Of a stretch of DNA of 64,000 nt, positions 14,083-25,517 are shown one piece after another. The position numbers and the translations under genes were made by a program. Source of the DNA: Sphagnum compactum (taxonomy: Eukaryota; Bryophyta; Sphagnopsida; Sphagnales); contig OZ234496.1 of NCBI GenBank assembly GCA_965153455.1, positions 4,969,207 to 5,033,206 on the forward strand, given 5' to 3'. The notes beneath the pieces are model-generated. The model was given only the letters and a program-made list of their open reading frames with translations, was not told the DNA's origin and did no database searches. Numbering within the stretch: position 1 is the stretch's first letter; the number at the start of each line of letters is the position of its first letter.

Positions 14083-14626
14083 CAAGTGTTGGGCGGTTTT
14101 CTCCTTTTACAGAGAACCTCCAGTTTCGGTTCTTGTAGAATGAATCCGATCCCCATATTGATTCCAAAAAAAATGGAACCCTGGCTCTGGTTCTGGTCTG
14201 CTTCTCAAAATGAAATAAAATTCAGGTTTGGGTTCCAATTCCGGCTTTGCAAATCAGACCCAGTTATGGTTTTGGATGACTTGGTCTGAAATCAGTGGCT
14301 AATTGCCAGTTAACTCCGGTTCTACACCATTTTTTCCCCAAAAGAAATATTTCACAAAAATTGTGATTCTAGTTCTAGAATTGGGTCTTGGTTCCAGTTC
14401 AGGATCAAGTATCAGGTCCAATTAGAAACCTGGTTCCAGTTCAGGATCAAGTATCAGGTCCAATTAGAAACCTGGTTCCAGTTCTAGAACCAGGTCTGGG
14501 TTCCAGTTTTCAATCCAGAACTGGGTCCAGTTTTAAACTTTCCAAAAATCAGACCTGCTTCCAATTTGGGTCCAGGTAATCAGAACCAGGTTCTAGCTGG
14601 CCAAACTGGGTAACCACCCAAGGCTA
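14083..14626 (+). mobile_element. hAT-like non-autonomous element, copy A
   Basis: The left end is C(A)AGTGTTGGGCGGTT; in the sister copies the right end, reverse-complemented, reads AGTGTTGGGTGGTT. Flanking octamers are AAGTAAGC (14075-14082) and AAGTAAAC (14627-14634), a typical 8-bp hAT duplication with one difference. The interior is made of degenerate GGTTCC/GGTTCTGG words. A 42-bp unit is tandemly duplicated at about 14391-14474, only in this copy. No transposase is encoded; the 63-67 codon frames are artefacts of the repeats. Confidence 0.75.
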
Positions 14627-14634
14627 AAGTAAAC

Positions 14635-15425
14635 CCACCTTTGGCACCTAAATATTGCCCAAATCCAATTGTTTTTTTTGAGGGTGGTGAGTACCACATT
14701 GCCAGGTCCTTGCATTTTTGCCAGTATAGCCATCTGATTGTAGAATTTTTTTTAGGTGCGTAGCCTTAAATCTATACTTAATTTGTCTACTGGGCTCATT
14801 CAATGTTTTTGATTTAAAAAACAATTTATCCCTCATACTTTAAGAGCTGCTCCACCCTGGTAGCCCACACCAGCATTTCTTTTCAAAAAGTTGAAAAAGA
14901 AAGAAAGAAGAAAAACGCTGTATATAAAAAAGCAGGTATGGGAGCCCATCCACAAGAAATACAAGGCAAATAAAAGCACCAAAACACAACCCAGTAAAGA
15001 ACATAACAATGAAGACACCACTAATACACAAATAAAATAGAACACTCTAAACTAGAAAACACTGCTTGTGAGAGAGAGAAGGGTCCTTCACTCTGAGTTT
15101 GGAATGATGGAATACTAATATGTTGAATACCAAAGTTGCACACTGCTTGAGAGAGAGAGAGAGAGAGAAGCCTCCTTCACTCCCAATACGGAATGAGAGA
15201 TTATTAATATGTTGAATATGGAAGTTGAAGAGCACCACACATGAAAAGGGGCATAATATGAAAATAAAAATGTATCCTTCAAAAATCGTATTTAATTGCA
15301 AACCAGTCCATTATGCAATTTGAGCACCCAATTAGGGCCACATTGAACTAGCACCCACTGACATGCACCATGAAGGATGAATGGTAAGTGATAAGGAAAC
15401 AGTTCTCTGTTGGGTTTCAGTTCCC
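14635..15425 (-). repeat. Variable tandem-repeat region, block A
   Basis: Matches 41295-42095 and 31098-32035. The core (about 15050-15220) holds two units of roughly 75-85 bp containing AACACTGCTTG, a (GA)n run, CCTTCACTC, GGAATGA and ATATGTTGAATA. Copy C has four or five units. A TATATAAAAAAGCAGG motif lies at about 14918. The minus-strand frames are cysteine- and serine-rich products of the repeat, and I do not call them genes. Confidence 0.65.
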
Positions 15426-15428
15426 TTG

Positions 15429-15509
15429 CTAACCATGGTGGTTAGCTCAGTTGCTTTTTTTCGCACGGCCTATCTACTAACAACCCACAAGCAGGTTGTT
15501 AGTAGGCAG
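15429..15509. repeat. Two adjacent hairpins upstream of Roco copy A
   Basis: The first is GCTAACC-ATGGT-GGTTAGC at 15429-15447. The second has 16-base arms, CTATCTACTAACAACC and GGTTGTTAGTAGGCAG, around the loop CACAAGCA (15470-15509). Both hairpins are kept at 42110-42181 and 32046-32130; in the last copy the second stem is perfect. Their function is unknown. Confidence 0.65.
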
Positions 15510-16386
15510 GCAGTCAAAATGGGCCTTCCTACTTGCCTTGGTAGTTATGTGATTTGTTACCTATGTACCTATATGTGAGACCTATTTCCTAGAGAATTGG
15601 TTACCAAGGTGAAACCAAATATGTATTAACTCAGTTCAGGTTCATCCACAACTGAGTAATATCAGGCATCCAGTGGATGGTGCGCTGGTGGGTGCCGGTT
15701 GACTGTCCGCCCCCCCCCCCCAATCAGAGAGCTGGACAGGAAAGTTCCTCTTCTGGCTCCAACAGGAGACTGAGTTTTCTGCACTGCTGTGCATTTTTTC
15801 CTTTCGATCTGCTCTTTCATGTGTGTTTGATGGTTCTATTGTTATGGTGTTAGCTACTAAAGTCATTTGCCGCTGCTGCTTTGTTGTGTTCAAAATTTTG
15901 GTGGTGCTTTTGGGAGTTGCTATGCGAGTATCGACCCTTGGAAAGTCTCTTCCTTCCCTTTACCGCTGAGTTTGTTTCGTGTTTTTTTTAGAGCTTTAAA
16001 TGTTTTGGATCAGCATTCAATAGAGTCTAGCAAGCACCTCTTTTCCTCCTCCTTAACCATTATAATTTAAGAGCTATCCTTCACTAGCTAGGTCTCAATA
16101 TGAACTTGCTGTAGAGTTGTGAAGCTTGATGGAAATCGAGCTCTGCGTTTGAATGTGGGTGGAAAGAGTCGTGTGTGTAGTGGTACTTAGCTAAGAGTGC
16201 AAGGAAACTAGTTAGAGAAAGGTCTCTTTCCTTTTGGTTGAAGGTGACAGGCTGATGTACACGTGGTGAGAATTGCTAAGGACTATGGTCGACAGTCTAC
16301 CCTGAAATCCGTGTGGATCATCCATCAAGCATAAGTTATCTATTGTTGTTCAGGTTTCAACTTAGAAGCTTTTCGGCTTGTTGATC
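15510..16386 (+). promoter_or_regulatory. Upstream region / probable 5' UTR of Roco copy A
   Basis: About 880 bases align almost gap-free with 42182-43071 before the other Roco gene. That conservation is much higher than in the nearby repeats, so promoter and leader probably lie here. A C-run of about 12 bases occurs at 15710-15721. A pyrimidine stretch ending in TTGTTCAG just before GTTTCAACTTAG (about 16352) could be a splice acceptor for a leader intron. Several short upstream ATGs precede the gene. No TATA box can be assigned with confidence. Confidence 0.4.
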
Positions 16387-19300
16387 ATGACAGACGTAAT
16401 CGTCATTGATGTTGTCCAAGAAGTTTCGAGAATCCTTACAGCTGGCGATGTCGTGGTGGAAGTGCTTAAAATTTGTACTGATACATTTGGTCCCATTAGG
16501 GAAGATGGCACTAGGAATATTGATTTGCGAATGAAATATCATCAATGCAAAGCTGATTCTAGCGAAGGCCGGCTTGAGGAACCACAAGTTGATGGAGATG
16601 TTGAACGCGAGTGGAGTCTTTCAGGAGGGGATGATCTGAAGGAATTGATGTCTATAGTCCTTGACAGCACTAATGTGAAGGCCATTCACGTGTCCAGCTA
16701 TTGTGGATTATATAACCATGATGTTATTGAGCAGCTTTTGCAAGGTCTCTGCACCAATCATACCATAGTGAGTTTTGATCTAAAAGTTCTTGGAAACATG
16801 GCGATTGATCTGGTGATTGATGTGTTGGACAAATCTGCGGATATGCTTTGTCATAATACAGGCCTCAAACGTTTCAGACTCTGGCCACCCAAAATTGAAG
16901 GTAGAAAGAAGCATTTCGGTTTTGGCAAGGCACTCAAGATGAATCACACCCTTGAACATCTTGTATTGCATTCATGGGATAATTCTGCGGAATTAGATTT
17001 GGAAGAACTTGTCCAACCATTGATTATGGACGAAAATGGGCACCAAGCCAACTCTACACTCACCAGTCTTGGCGTTAAGCGACTTTCTGCTATGAGCTCA
17101 GTTGGTGCTACCTTTGCAAGGATGCTTCGGAAAAATTCTTCCATAAAGCATCTTGATTTGACAGCCTCTCTAACAAGTGAATCAGATGCGCAAGAACTGA
17201 TACAATCACTTGTAGAAAACCATTCCCTCGAAACATTAGGCCTATTTTGTTGTAATGGTGTGAAGGGCTCTGTGTTTCCTACCATTATGGATGTTCTATT
17301 GGTCAATTTCACCTTGAAAGATATAGAATTGCATGGAACTGATTTATATAATGAGGGCAAGGATTTGGCCATCAAGAAACAACTACGAAAAACTAAGATG
17401 TACAAGAAGTTGCATCTCAAGGAGCTGCAGATGGCCAAGCCAACATCTGCAAGAGTAATTTTTTGCGGCTTTCCATATGCTGGTATGTCTTAAATCTCTC
17501 TTGGTTGAATTAGAGGACATCAATGTGTTTGTGTTTCAAACTTTGTCGTTGCCTGAATCATGTTGTCACATGAAAATTATAATTTATGACTGATTCATAG
17601 TATAATCTTATTTTTGCATCTTCTGTTCCTGTCACATGAATGCACCTGTTTATTGTGGAATTATGTAGGCAAAACAACCTTGCGAAAGGCAGTGGTCCGT
17701 TCCATTGAACACAAAAGCACGATCAGCAAGAACATTCTCAATCCCTGCAAAGACTTCTTGATGAAGAAGATTGATGGGGGTCAACGGCTAATCCAAGGAG
17801 ACAAACAACTTGCACACCGCACACGTGGAATTGAGGTACACAGCTTGAAAAGTAGTGAAGGGATTAGATGGTCTATTTGGGACATGGGGGGTCAGGAAGA
17901 GTTCCATGGCTTCCATCATTTCATGCTTCCTGATCTAAGTGACACAGGTAACCCATCCTTGTTCTTCTAGTTTGTAGTCCATATGTATTGAGAGATCAGG
18001 GATCCCCTTCAAAGGAGAAGCTTAAACTACCCATAGAGATTCAGAAAGAGTTGGAGTATTGGCTTCGATTCATTGCTTCCAAGAGTCGAAGTACAATTTC
18101 CTTCAAACCAAAGGTGATCGTGGTCTTGACTCATTCCGACAAAGTTGATGGGCTTGTTGCTCGAGCACATGGGATCGTCACAAGTTTGAAAAAGCAATTT
18201 GCAGAATTGCTAGATGTGTGGTCAAAACCAATTGCCGTTGAGGGCTTTTCTACTCAATCAGCTAGCAATGTGGCTGGTATTATTGAGGACAACATTGTAA
18301 ATCTTCTCGAAGCATTGCCACCTGTGTATAAGGTGTGCAGTAATGTGAGATCAGCCTTGAAGGGTTGGATGGTGAGAAATCCAAAAAGTTCGATGATGAA
18401 TTGGAAAACCTTTTCAGACCTGTGCCAGGAAACGGATTTGCCAGGGTTGGTCAAAGTAACTGCTGAAGGAAGTATGGTAGAAGCAAGGCGAAAAGCTGTG
18501 GCAACAAGCATGCACAATTCGGGAGATGTCATCTACTTTGAAGATCTTGACTTTCTAGTTGTGGATCTGGATTGGTTTTGCCATCGGGTGATGGGTCACC
18601 TGATCAAGCTAAGTGATGATCGCAGTAAACTGGCCACCGCAACAAACCCAGATGGTTTCACATCAAGGGCATACTTGGAAAACATTTTGGTTGATTCACT
18701 GAAATCTTCTCGTGAGCTTGGTTATGTTGGATGTGCCTTGGATGTCACAGCACAGAATTTGGTGCACCTTATGTTGAGGTTAGAGTTGTGTTTTGAGGAC
18801 ACAACCAGGTCTCATGGTGTTGGCAAATTGTTCATCCCAACAATTTTGGACGTTGGTCGAGCAGCAGGTTCATGGAATTGGTCACATATCAGTCAGAAAT
18901 CCATCTACTTCGGAAGGAGGCTCCAATGTGGTGACCCAGAGCATACATTCATACCTCGAGGTCTCTTTTGTCGATTGCAGGTACTTTGTTCCCATTCTCG
19001 AATAGTTGAGTTAGGGAACTTTGCAGTCAAACTTATGTGGGGAATGCCAACTTAAATTCCAAATAATTTAGAAGACTAATGCAGGACATTGTAATGATCT
19101 ACATTCCTGAAGCTCTCAATTTCAAGTTAATTTGGTCCTTCTTCATTTGATTTTGCCTTTGATTCTGAGATTGATTGATGTTCCTACAGGTATTTTTGCA
19201 CAACCAATTCTTAACGTTGGAGAAGGACATGAACATGAGAGCCTTGTATGAACCCAAAAATAACTTCATTTATATAATGCTCAATGGTGTAGAAGTTGTA

Positions 19301-20569
19301 GTGGATTACAATGCAGATGTGGGGACCCACATTGATGTGTTGGTACACTCGAAATCCAAGAGTTTTGACAACGCTTTAGATATTGTTCATGAGCATATTA
19401 TGGACAAAATTCTAGAACGTTGTGTTGCCACAGAAGGATGTCAGGGTGTTGTACTTGTGGAAGGTGTTATTCGCACAATGTGTGTGAAAAATTGCATGTC
19501 TTTCAAGGAGCGACAAGGCCAATCTGTGCTTTTGGAAGAGTTGAAGCAAAATATTTTTTCTCATGGGAATGAATATGAACACCCATGGGGTGAGTTGAAA
19601 CAAGGGGAGAATAAGATTCTTCGTGGGAATGAACGTGCTGTGATGCTTATGGGCAGGAGAGAGAGAGTGGAGGTAGTGGAAAGACATAAGCAAGCATTGC
19701 AAATTGATGAGGTTGATGGTGTCCATGATGAAGCGGCTATGGTCACAAGAGGATGGGCAACATCAAGTTCTTCCACGACATCAGTGAACATGAAGATCAT
19801 GCAAGAACCTTCACAAGAGCAGAATCAGGCACTGAGGGAACTAGCTCATGAAGTTCAAAACCTAGCAGTTGCTGTTCATGATACTCACAAGCTTGTCAAA
19901 AATGATGTTTTGAGTGTTACCAGACTCATACGCAACTTGATCTTGAACTCCTCACAACGGCAAGTTCCACGCATTGTACTCTTCACCACACAAGATGCTA
20001 GTTTCAAACAAAAATTGATCACAAAACTGGTTCCAGGGATGAAAGCTCTTCAACTTCATCTACTTTGTGAATACAAGGGACAGGAGCACATAGTTGAAGG
20101 ACAAGCTGGTTGTCAAGTGATCCTCCAAGACGAGAATTGGAAGAATGTTCACGAGTTGGTGGTGGAGGGGTTGAAATGGGTTTTCTTGGCTGCCAAAATG
20201 GGGGCACACATTGCAATGGGGCTGGGGAACATGGTTCCAAATCCTAATTTGGAATATGGAAAGGCTGTTGTTGCGCTTGGTGAAGGTGTGCTAAAAGAGC
20301 CACCAATAGACTGGGCCACTGTCACCCCTGGAAAGCTTGTGAGGGATGAGGCATCTGCCATCAGAACAGCAGAGAGTGTTTCTGCAGAGCAATGGTTGGT
20401 GAACTTTCTGAAGGATAAAGTCATTTTAACACAATTTGGGTTGCAGAGGGTGGTCTACAAGGACACACATGGGAGACAAACAGGAGAATTGGGATGGATC
20501 TGTCAAAAACATTTCAAGCATGGCATGCAAGTCGGGGAATTAGAAGCATATCCAGTTTACGTAGTTTGA
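16387..20569 (+). pseudogene. Roco protein (LRR-ROC-COR), copy A, frameshifted
   Basis: Three exons are inferred: 16387-17482, 17669-18980 and 19190-20569, with GT-AG introns of 186 and 209 bp. Exon 1 encodes ribonuclease-inhibitor-type leucine-rich repeats and ends in the middle of the P-loop (CGFPYAG/KTTL). Exon 2 continues the ROC GTPase: switch I RTRGIEV, G3 WDMGGQEE, G4 THSDKVD, then the COR domain (HNSGDVIYF, DLDWFCH). Exon 3 encodes the rest of COR, a polar linker and a conserved C-terminal module. Relative to 43072-47323 one C is missing at about 17964 (TTGTTCTTC versus TTGTTCCTTC), which creates a TAG at 17968-17970 and would truncate the product at about 465 residues, between G3 and G4. 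Downstream the frame is open to the normal end, so the lesion is recent or a sequence error. Repaired length would be 1262 residues. I chose the ATG at 16387 because the alignment with copy B begins there. Confidence 0.85.
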
Positions 20570-21731
20570 ATTTTGGGGTTCTCTGGCCAAAGATGACATC
20601 TCTTAGGCTCTTTTATCACCTTTATCTTCGCTCTTTTCACCCATTTGAAGCTCTATGTGTGTTTGTCTTCTTTTGTTTTGGGGTCTTTGATCTTGTATCA
20701 TATGTGGCATTTTCTAGATTGTTTTGTGCTTCCTATATGTTTGTTCATTCAAAAGGCTTTCTTGTCCTCTTCAATTTGATACTTCATTCTCTTGAATTTC
20801 GACATGTTTTGTGACTCATTTCAGGCATCTCCTTTGGTGTCTTTTCTCAAGACCCTGCTGAAGCTTATGTTATACCTTGTCATCCTGACAAATGTATCAA
20901 GCACTGATGTCCACTGACATTTCGTAATCTGTCCCAGTTTTCGTGACATTGAAGTGGGAAAATTAAATTGAATGATATGTTTCTCCTTTTGGTGTTGCCT
21001 CTTCTTTTATTCGTGATTCTTTTTCTGGTATTTGTTGAGCTGGAAGTGGGCAACCCCAGGTGCTTCCAATCTTTTGGATGTTGGCTTTATGATCCAAACC
21101 TTGTCCCCTAGAGCAAGAACTTGGATAGCCTGAAGCAGGCCCCAGCATACCCAATCTCTTGATTTGCTTGATCTCTTCAATCCTCTCAGCTGGAATTACA
21201 ATATGAAGATGTGGATGAAGTGGAGGGAAGTCAAGGATCTTGGCTACAATATTTCAGTTCTTCTGTGCAGGAGAGTACACTTCACTTTCTGCTGTGAAAT
21301 GTGCTTGGATGATACCCACGCCACCACTTACATAAATTCAGGTTTGCAAGTTCACTAGGATGACAAGACATGCTTTTTGTGAGTGTCTTTGATTGCTGTG
21401 ATGAAACAATTAAATAAGCACAGTGTTCTTGTGTTTCAGTTTTGAGATGCTGCAGTTATTGTTCATCATCAATTGCTTGCATTTTCTCTTTTGTTCTTTG
21501 AGATCTAGTTGCAAATATTTGTGTTCTGCTACTGGCAAAGACGCCAACCCCAGGATGTGCTATGTTTACCAGAAACAAATTGGAGTGAAAAAAACTAGCT
21601 CTAACAGGACAAGTGGTTATGGGTACAGATGGCATGCTGTCTTCAGTTTTGAATTTTTTGACATTTACTGGACCAAGAATAAGTGAATTTAAGCAAAAAA
21701 GGATTTGAATTGAGGGAATACGTTTCAGTAA
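20570..21731 (+). other. Block-A-specific spacer, no confirmed gene
   Basis: This probably begins with the 3' UTR of the Roco copy; a TTTTATCACC..TCTTCG T-rich stretch follows the stop. From about 20600 it no longer aligns with copy B. A frame at 21423-21686 contains ATGKD and, 13 residues later, IGVKKT. That spacing weakly recalls NAC-domain subdomains C and D, but the flanking residues do not fit well and I do not call it a gene. Confidence 0.35.
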
Positions 21732-22120
21732 TGCCTCCCTCAATGGGGATGGGTGACTGGAAAATAGCACTAGCTGTGGATCTGAATGATGAGAGTGCTT
21801 ATGCTGTGAGATGGGTGGTGGCAAATTATCTCTGTCCAGGGTACCCTGTCATGATCCTCATGTCAGACCAACAAGTGTTCTTTATGGAGCAGATTGGGGG
21901 CCATCAGATCAAATATTGGCCTCTGACAAAGAATTCCAACAGAATATGGAAGAGGACTCTGATGTTCTCAATGCTGCCAAGAGCACTGACATTGCAAAGT
22001 CACATCTGGAGGTGACTATCCCATATAATCCATAGACAGTGAAAGAACATGATATGAAGAGGAGATCTGTCTGGAGGTTGTGTGCTTGGTAGTCAATGCC
22101 ATCATCATGGATAGTCGAGG
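21732..22120 (+). pseudogene. Universal stress protein (USP) fragment, frameshifted
   Basis: The N-terminal part reads DWKIALAVDLNDESAYAVRW followed by VANYLCPGYPV, the first strand and helix of plant PHOS32-like USP proteins. After a frame change near 21858 (one base lost) it reads HVRPTSVLYGADWG, then AKSTDIAKSHLE. After a stop (about 22033) and a further frame change it reads ICLEVVCLVVNAIIMDSRG, matching the family's later core. The ATP-binding G-2x-G-9x-G pattern is not recoverable. The exon probably ends at the GT following SRG (about 22120), and a possible further exon begins after the AG at 22222. Two or more frame changes make a functional product unlikely. Nothing like it is present in copy B. 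Confidence 0.75.
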
Positions 22121-23051
22121 TACACATGGTTCTCTGCTGTGTTCACTTTCCAAAACCCTCTTGTTTGTAGTCATTTTTTTGATCACAGTTCTGCTATATA
22201 CTTTATACCTGGTTTATTGCAGAAAATTGTGTGAGAGGTGGGGTGATGAAGACTAATTTTGTGATCTTTCAAAACTCCAAGAGGAAAATGATTTCCACCA
22301 GTCTATATCATAAGAATGCTTGTCAAAATGATGTCTGGAGCACTATGCTATTTGTAGTCAAGTAGGCAGCCAGACTGACTGGATCGATGGACGTCCAACA
22401 TAAATTCTTGTTTCGCCAAGGCTATGCAGTCTGAAAGCCGTTCTGTTTTTTGTTATCAAAGTAGCAAAAATGTAGACTTAAGGGGTGTCATTATGTTTGT
22501 TTTAGATCAGGGTATATATGTATAGGCTGCTTTACTTGCAATGGCATCAAAATGAAGCTTTGGTACACAATTTTCAAAAAGGTTCATTCAGGCCATTTAC
22601 AATTTCAGCTAACAAATTATGAGACCGAGTTTTGAAAGGTGTTACATGGGAGTTGTCCAATCTATTATGCACCCATGTGTTCTGTTTGCAAAATTGCTAG
22701 GCAGCTACTGTTGTAAGGTGGAGTGCTATATGGAGAAAAGGAGCGCATGAGTTTCACACCTTGTATGCTCCTACAATTGGCACTCTTTCTAGGCAAAACT
22801 CAACACCAAATGACGGTAGGTCATGAAGCTAGAAATTTTAGTGGTTCTGCTGTGAGGTAAGTTATAAGCACTGTACAATTAATCTTTGGAAAGCTATTGG
22901 CTCAGTGATCTCATGGGCCACATATACCACAGCAACATTGTTACTTCCAGCTACTAATAAATTTCATTTCCAAAGAAGTAGACTCTGAAAGAGCTTGACT
23001 TTAAAATATAGAATGGGATCCAGGAAAGTTAATTAGACACATTTCATTTTG
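22121..23051 (+). other. Spacer between USP fragment and protease pseudogene
   Basis: No domain or long frame is seen, apart from the possible USP exon start at 22223. Homology with copy B resumes at about 23055 (CCAGTTCTTAGAGC.TCTCTGG). Confidence 0.45.
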
Positions 23052-23054
23052 GGG

Positions 23055-24915
23055 TCGTCCAGTTCTTAGAGCTTCTCTGGAATGTCATCAGGCGGGTTAG
23101 CATATTGTGGGGTCATACCCATACGGCCTTGATGTGATTGGTTTGCTGATGATGATATATGCAGTTCATGAAAGTACAATTTGGTTGTGTTTTTGGGGGA
23201 TGGCCAGTTGTACAGAATGTCAAATGCAGCATTGGGTTGCTGTCCACAAGTTTGAATGCCACGGTCCCAAAACAGGCAGCCCTGGAAGCCTGGATACTGA
23301 TAGTCGGACATTCTCTGAGGTGCATAGCCCTGGAATCTCAAGGAGTGAGAATCATAAGGTCTTCGTTGACTTCACATCACCAGCAATGTGAATGAAGTAG
23401 GACCACCAGCACAGGTGTTGTTGAATCCGGATGGACCAACTCGGATGCAACAAAAGCTGCCATCTTGGACTGTGACCTCTAATGGGCAACAACGTGCAAA
23501 GGCAAAGAAGGTTTGTTGGGAGAAACTAACCTGGAAGCTCCTTTCCACTTTTGGTTTTGCCCTTTCCAAGCCACAGACAGTACTGGGGTAGCCTCTATGG
23601 TTCTTAAGCAGAGATGTGGACTGCAGTTGAGGTGGGCGAATTAAGCAGACGGAAAAGCCTCCCAGAAGCATGTTAAATGCTGGATCATTAGGTGGACCCT
23701 CTTGAATAAGGTAAAGAGGAGGTCCATACTAGTTGTGACAGTCCTCCCCTTTTGCTGGATCCTTTGTTTCATTGGTGGTTGGTGTTGGTGTAGTATTGGT
23801 GGAATTCCTCAGCATTCACATGCATCTCTTTCTGCTGGAAGAACATATTGGTAATCTCAGATAGATGTACCACTGTCCTGCAAATGCGATGGTTAGGTGA
23901 GGTTGTTTCCAATATAGATCTGCTAATTTACTGCTGTTCAATCACATCTGAGCAGAGAAGATAGTAGGGAATCTGCCACCTCACGGACCCTAGGTTATGC
24001 CAAGAAGGATGATACAGATATTCAGTTTCCTTGCAAAGTTTTGGTTGGAATTGAATGTTGTAAATGGGCCTGAGGTCTATTGTCTTCCAGTCACTTCTGA
24101 CTGAACAATCCGGTCCAGTAGGTCAATTCACATGAGAAAGAGGGTTTTCTTCAAGAAACATAAAGGGCCAGTTGTGGGAGTATCTACTGTCTAGGATTTC
24201 TAGAGTTTCTAAATGTTTAACCTGAGAGCTGAAAAGATGAGAGGTGCTGAGCACATATGAATTGTATGTGCGATTTCAGGTTTTCTATCGACTTGATGCA
24301 AATGATTTGCGTGGAGAACGTTGTCCTGGAAAAGTCTCTTGATGATTCTATTCAAGAGACGACACTTATTCACCACTATTTTGGTGGGTGTCTGCAGTCA
24401 CAGGTATTATTAGTCTCAAGACTAGAGTGAAGATGTCTTTCCAATGCAGAAACTGCTGTACTCTGGTTGACCTACGCACTACATACATATGTCCATCTGG
24501 TGTGTCATGGATTTCTTTAGTCGGGATCTGCTTGGTCTTGCTGTTTGATCAGACATTCGTACTGCTCTAGAACTAGTTAATCCTATTTAAACCTTGGAGA
24601 TGTAGGGGAGGAAGAGGGTTAATGTGGGTGCTATTCTGATGTTCTTCTGTCAGGTGAAGTGTAAACAGTGCCTGCATGAATCTAATCCATATGAACCCAT
24701 GATGGATCTTCTTGTGGATATCCAAGGCGATGTTAAGTCCGTGGAGGATGCTCTTGCTCAATTCACAGATACTGAACGGTCGGATGCTGCCACAAGTACA
24801 AGTGTGACCAGTATGTGCTTGTCATGTGCTCTGGAAATATCGGTGGTTGCTTTCATGTCCATCTCCAAAGCCAGGAAATTGAATAGTTTTATGCTCCTGG
24901 AGACAAGTTGTTAGA
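23055..24915 (+). pseudogene. MYND-type ubiquitin-specific protease (UBP15-19 type), copy A, decayed
   Basis: Three exon-like pieces carry the family signature. At about 23210-23290, after an AG, TECQMQHWVAVHKFECHGP is the second half of a MYND zinc finger. At 24280-24403 a clean exon between AG and GT encodes FSIDLMQMICVEN..SIQETTLIHHYFGGCLQSQ. At 24654-24810 the next exon encodes VKCKQCLHESNPYEPMMDLL..VEDALAQFTDTE, the UBP catalytic-domain zinc-ribbon region; it has lost one base against copy B, breaking LDGANKYKC. A degenerate SKARKLNSFMLLET follows at about 24865. The catalytic Cys box and His box are not found, and stops lie between the pieces. The first MYND half and upstream coiled coil, present in copy B, are missing. 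In intact relatives this enzyme removes ubiquitin from proteins. Confidence 0.75.
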
Positions 24916-25199
24916 CGAAGTTTATTTTTTTCCTTAGTTGTCTAATTCTTGTGTGCAATGTAGGGAAGTACACTTGGATCCAGGATTGTACAAAGTTGGT
25001 AAAGGTGGATTGCAAATGGCTCATCCAGATGGTGTAACATGTAGTTCTCTGTGAGCGGTTTGCCGAAAGAGATGGAGACCATGCTCCGTCACCTGTTCAA
25101 AGGATTGTGATTTTGGTTTATTATTATTTTTCCTTTTATCGGGTGTGATAAAAGTTAAAATCTTCTCAACGCAATGAAAAATACTTTTAACTAGAAGTT
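24916..25199 (+). other. 3' edge of duplicated block A
   Basis: A short frame after GCAATGTAG (24963) reads EVHLDPGLYKVGKGGLQMAH in both copies and may be a further exon of the protease locus or a neighbour. I do not recognise it. Homology with copy B stops abruptly at about 25058, after ACATGTAGTTCT. Confidence 0.45.
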
Positions 25200-25517
25200 T
25201 TTTCCTTCACACCAAAAGGCCCTCAAAACAAAAAATTGTCACAAAACATTGCGGTAGAACATGTGATGATGACCACCTCAGAAAAGCTTTATAGTGTATT
25301 TGAAGGGTGGATTACTTTACATAATAGGACTTACAGGGACGACTTCGTGAAAAGCCAAAGCCTTGGATGGGAAATGTTTCATGCCATGAAAGATCCCTTG
25401 CTTCAGGTGCTTTTTTTTGGTATTAACTCTGTTTCAAACACACTTTCCTCAGTTCTTACGATCGTGAAGGTGCCTTTGTCAGGGGTTCCTTGTGTCAACC
25501 TTGAGCTACACTCTTAA
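25200..25517 (+). other. Short open frame, possible exon fragment
   Basis: An open frame of about 100 codons includes VFEGWITLHNRTYRDD. The spacing F-x2-W-x3-H-x3-Y is that of the I29 prodomain of papain-like proteases, but the residues after it do not continue the ERFNIN-type pattern. It may be an exon ending at CTTCAG before GTGCTTTTTT (about 25407). No neighbouring exon was found and copy B lacks this stretch. Treat it as a weak lead only. Confidence 0.2.

Noticed and set aside
17948-17970. A GT...AG segment of 23 nt spanning the frameshift in Roco copy A, which if spliced might bypass the lesion
   Set aside because: It is far below normal plant intron size, and the corresponding 24 nt in copy B (GTAAC..TTCTAG) are plain coding sequence.
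23066-23341. Minus-strand frame of 91 codons (proline- and glutamine-containing) that also occurs in block B
   Set aside because: It lies opposite the MYND exon of the plus-strand protease remnant, and is shared only because the block is duplicated.
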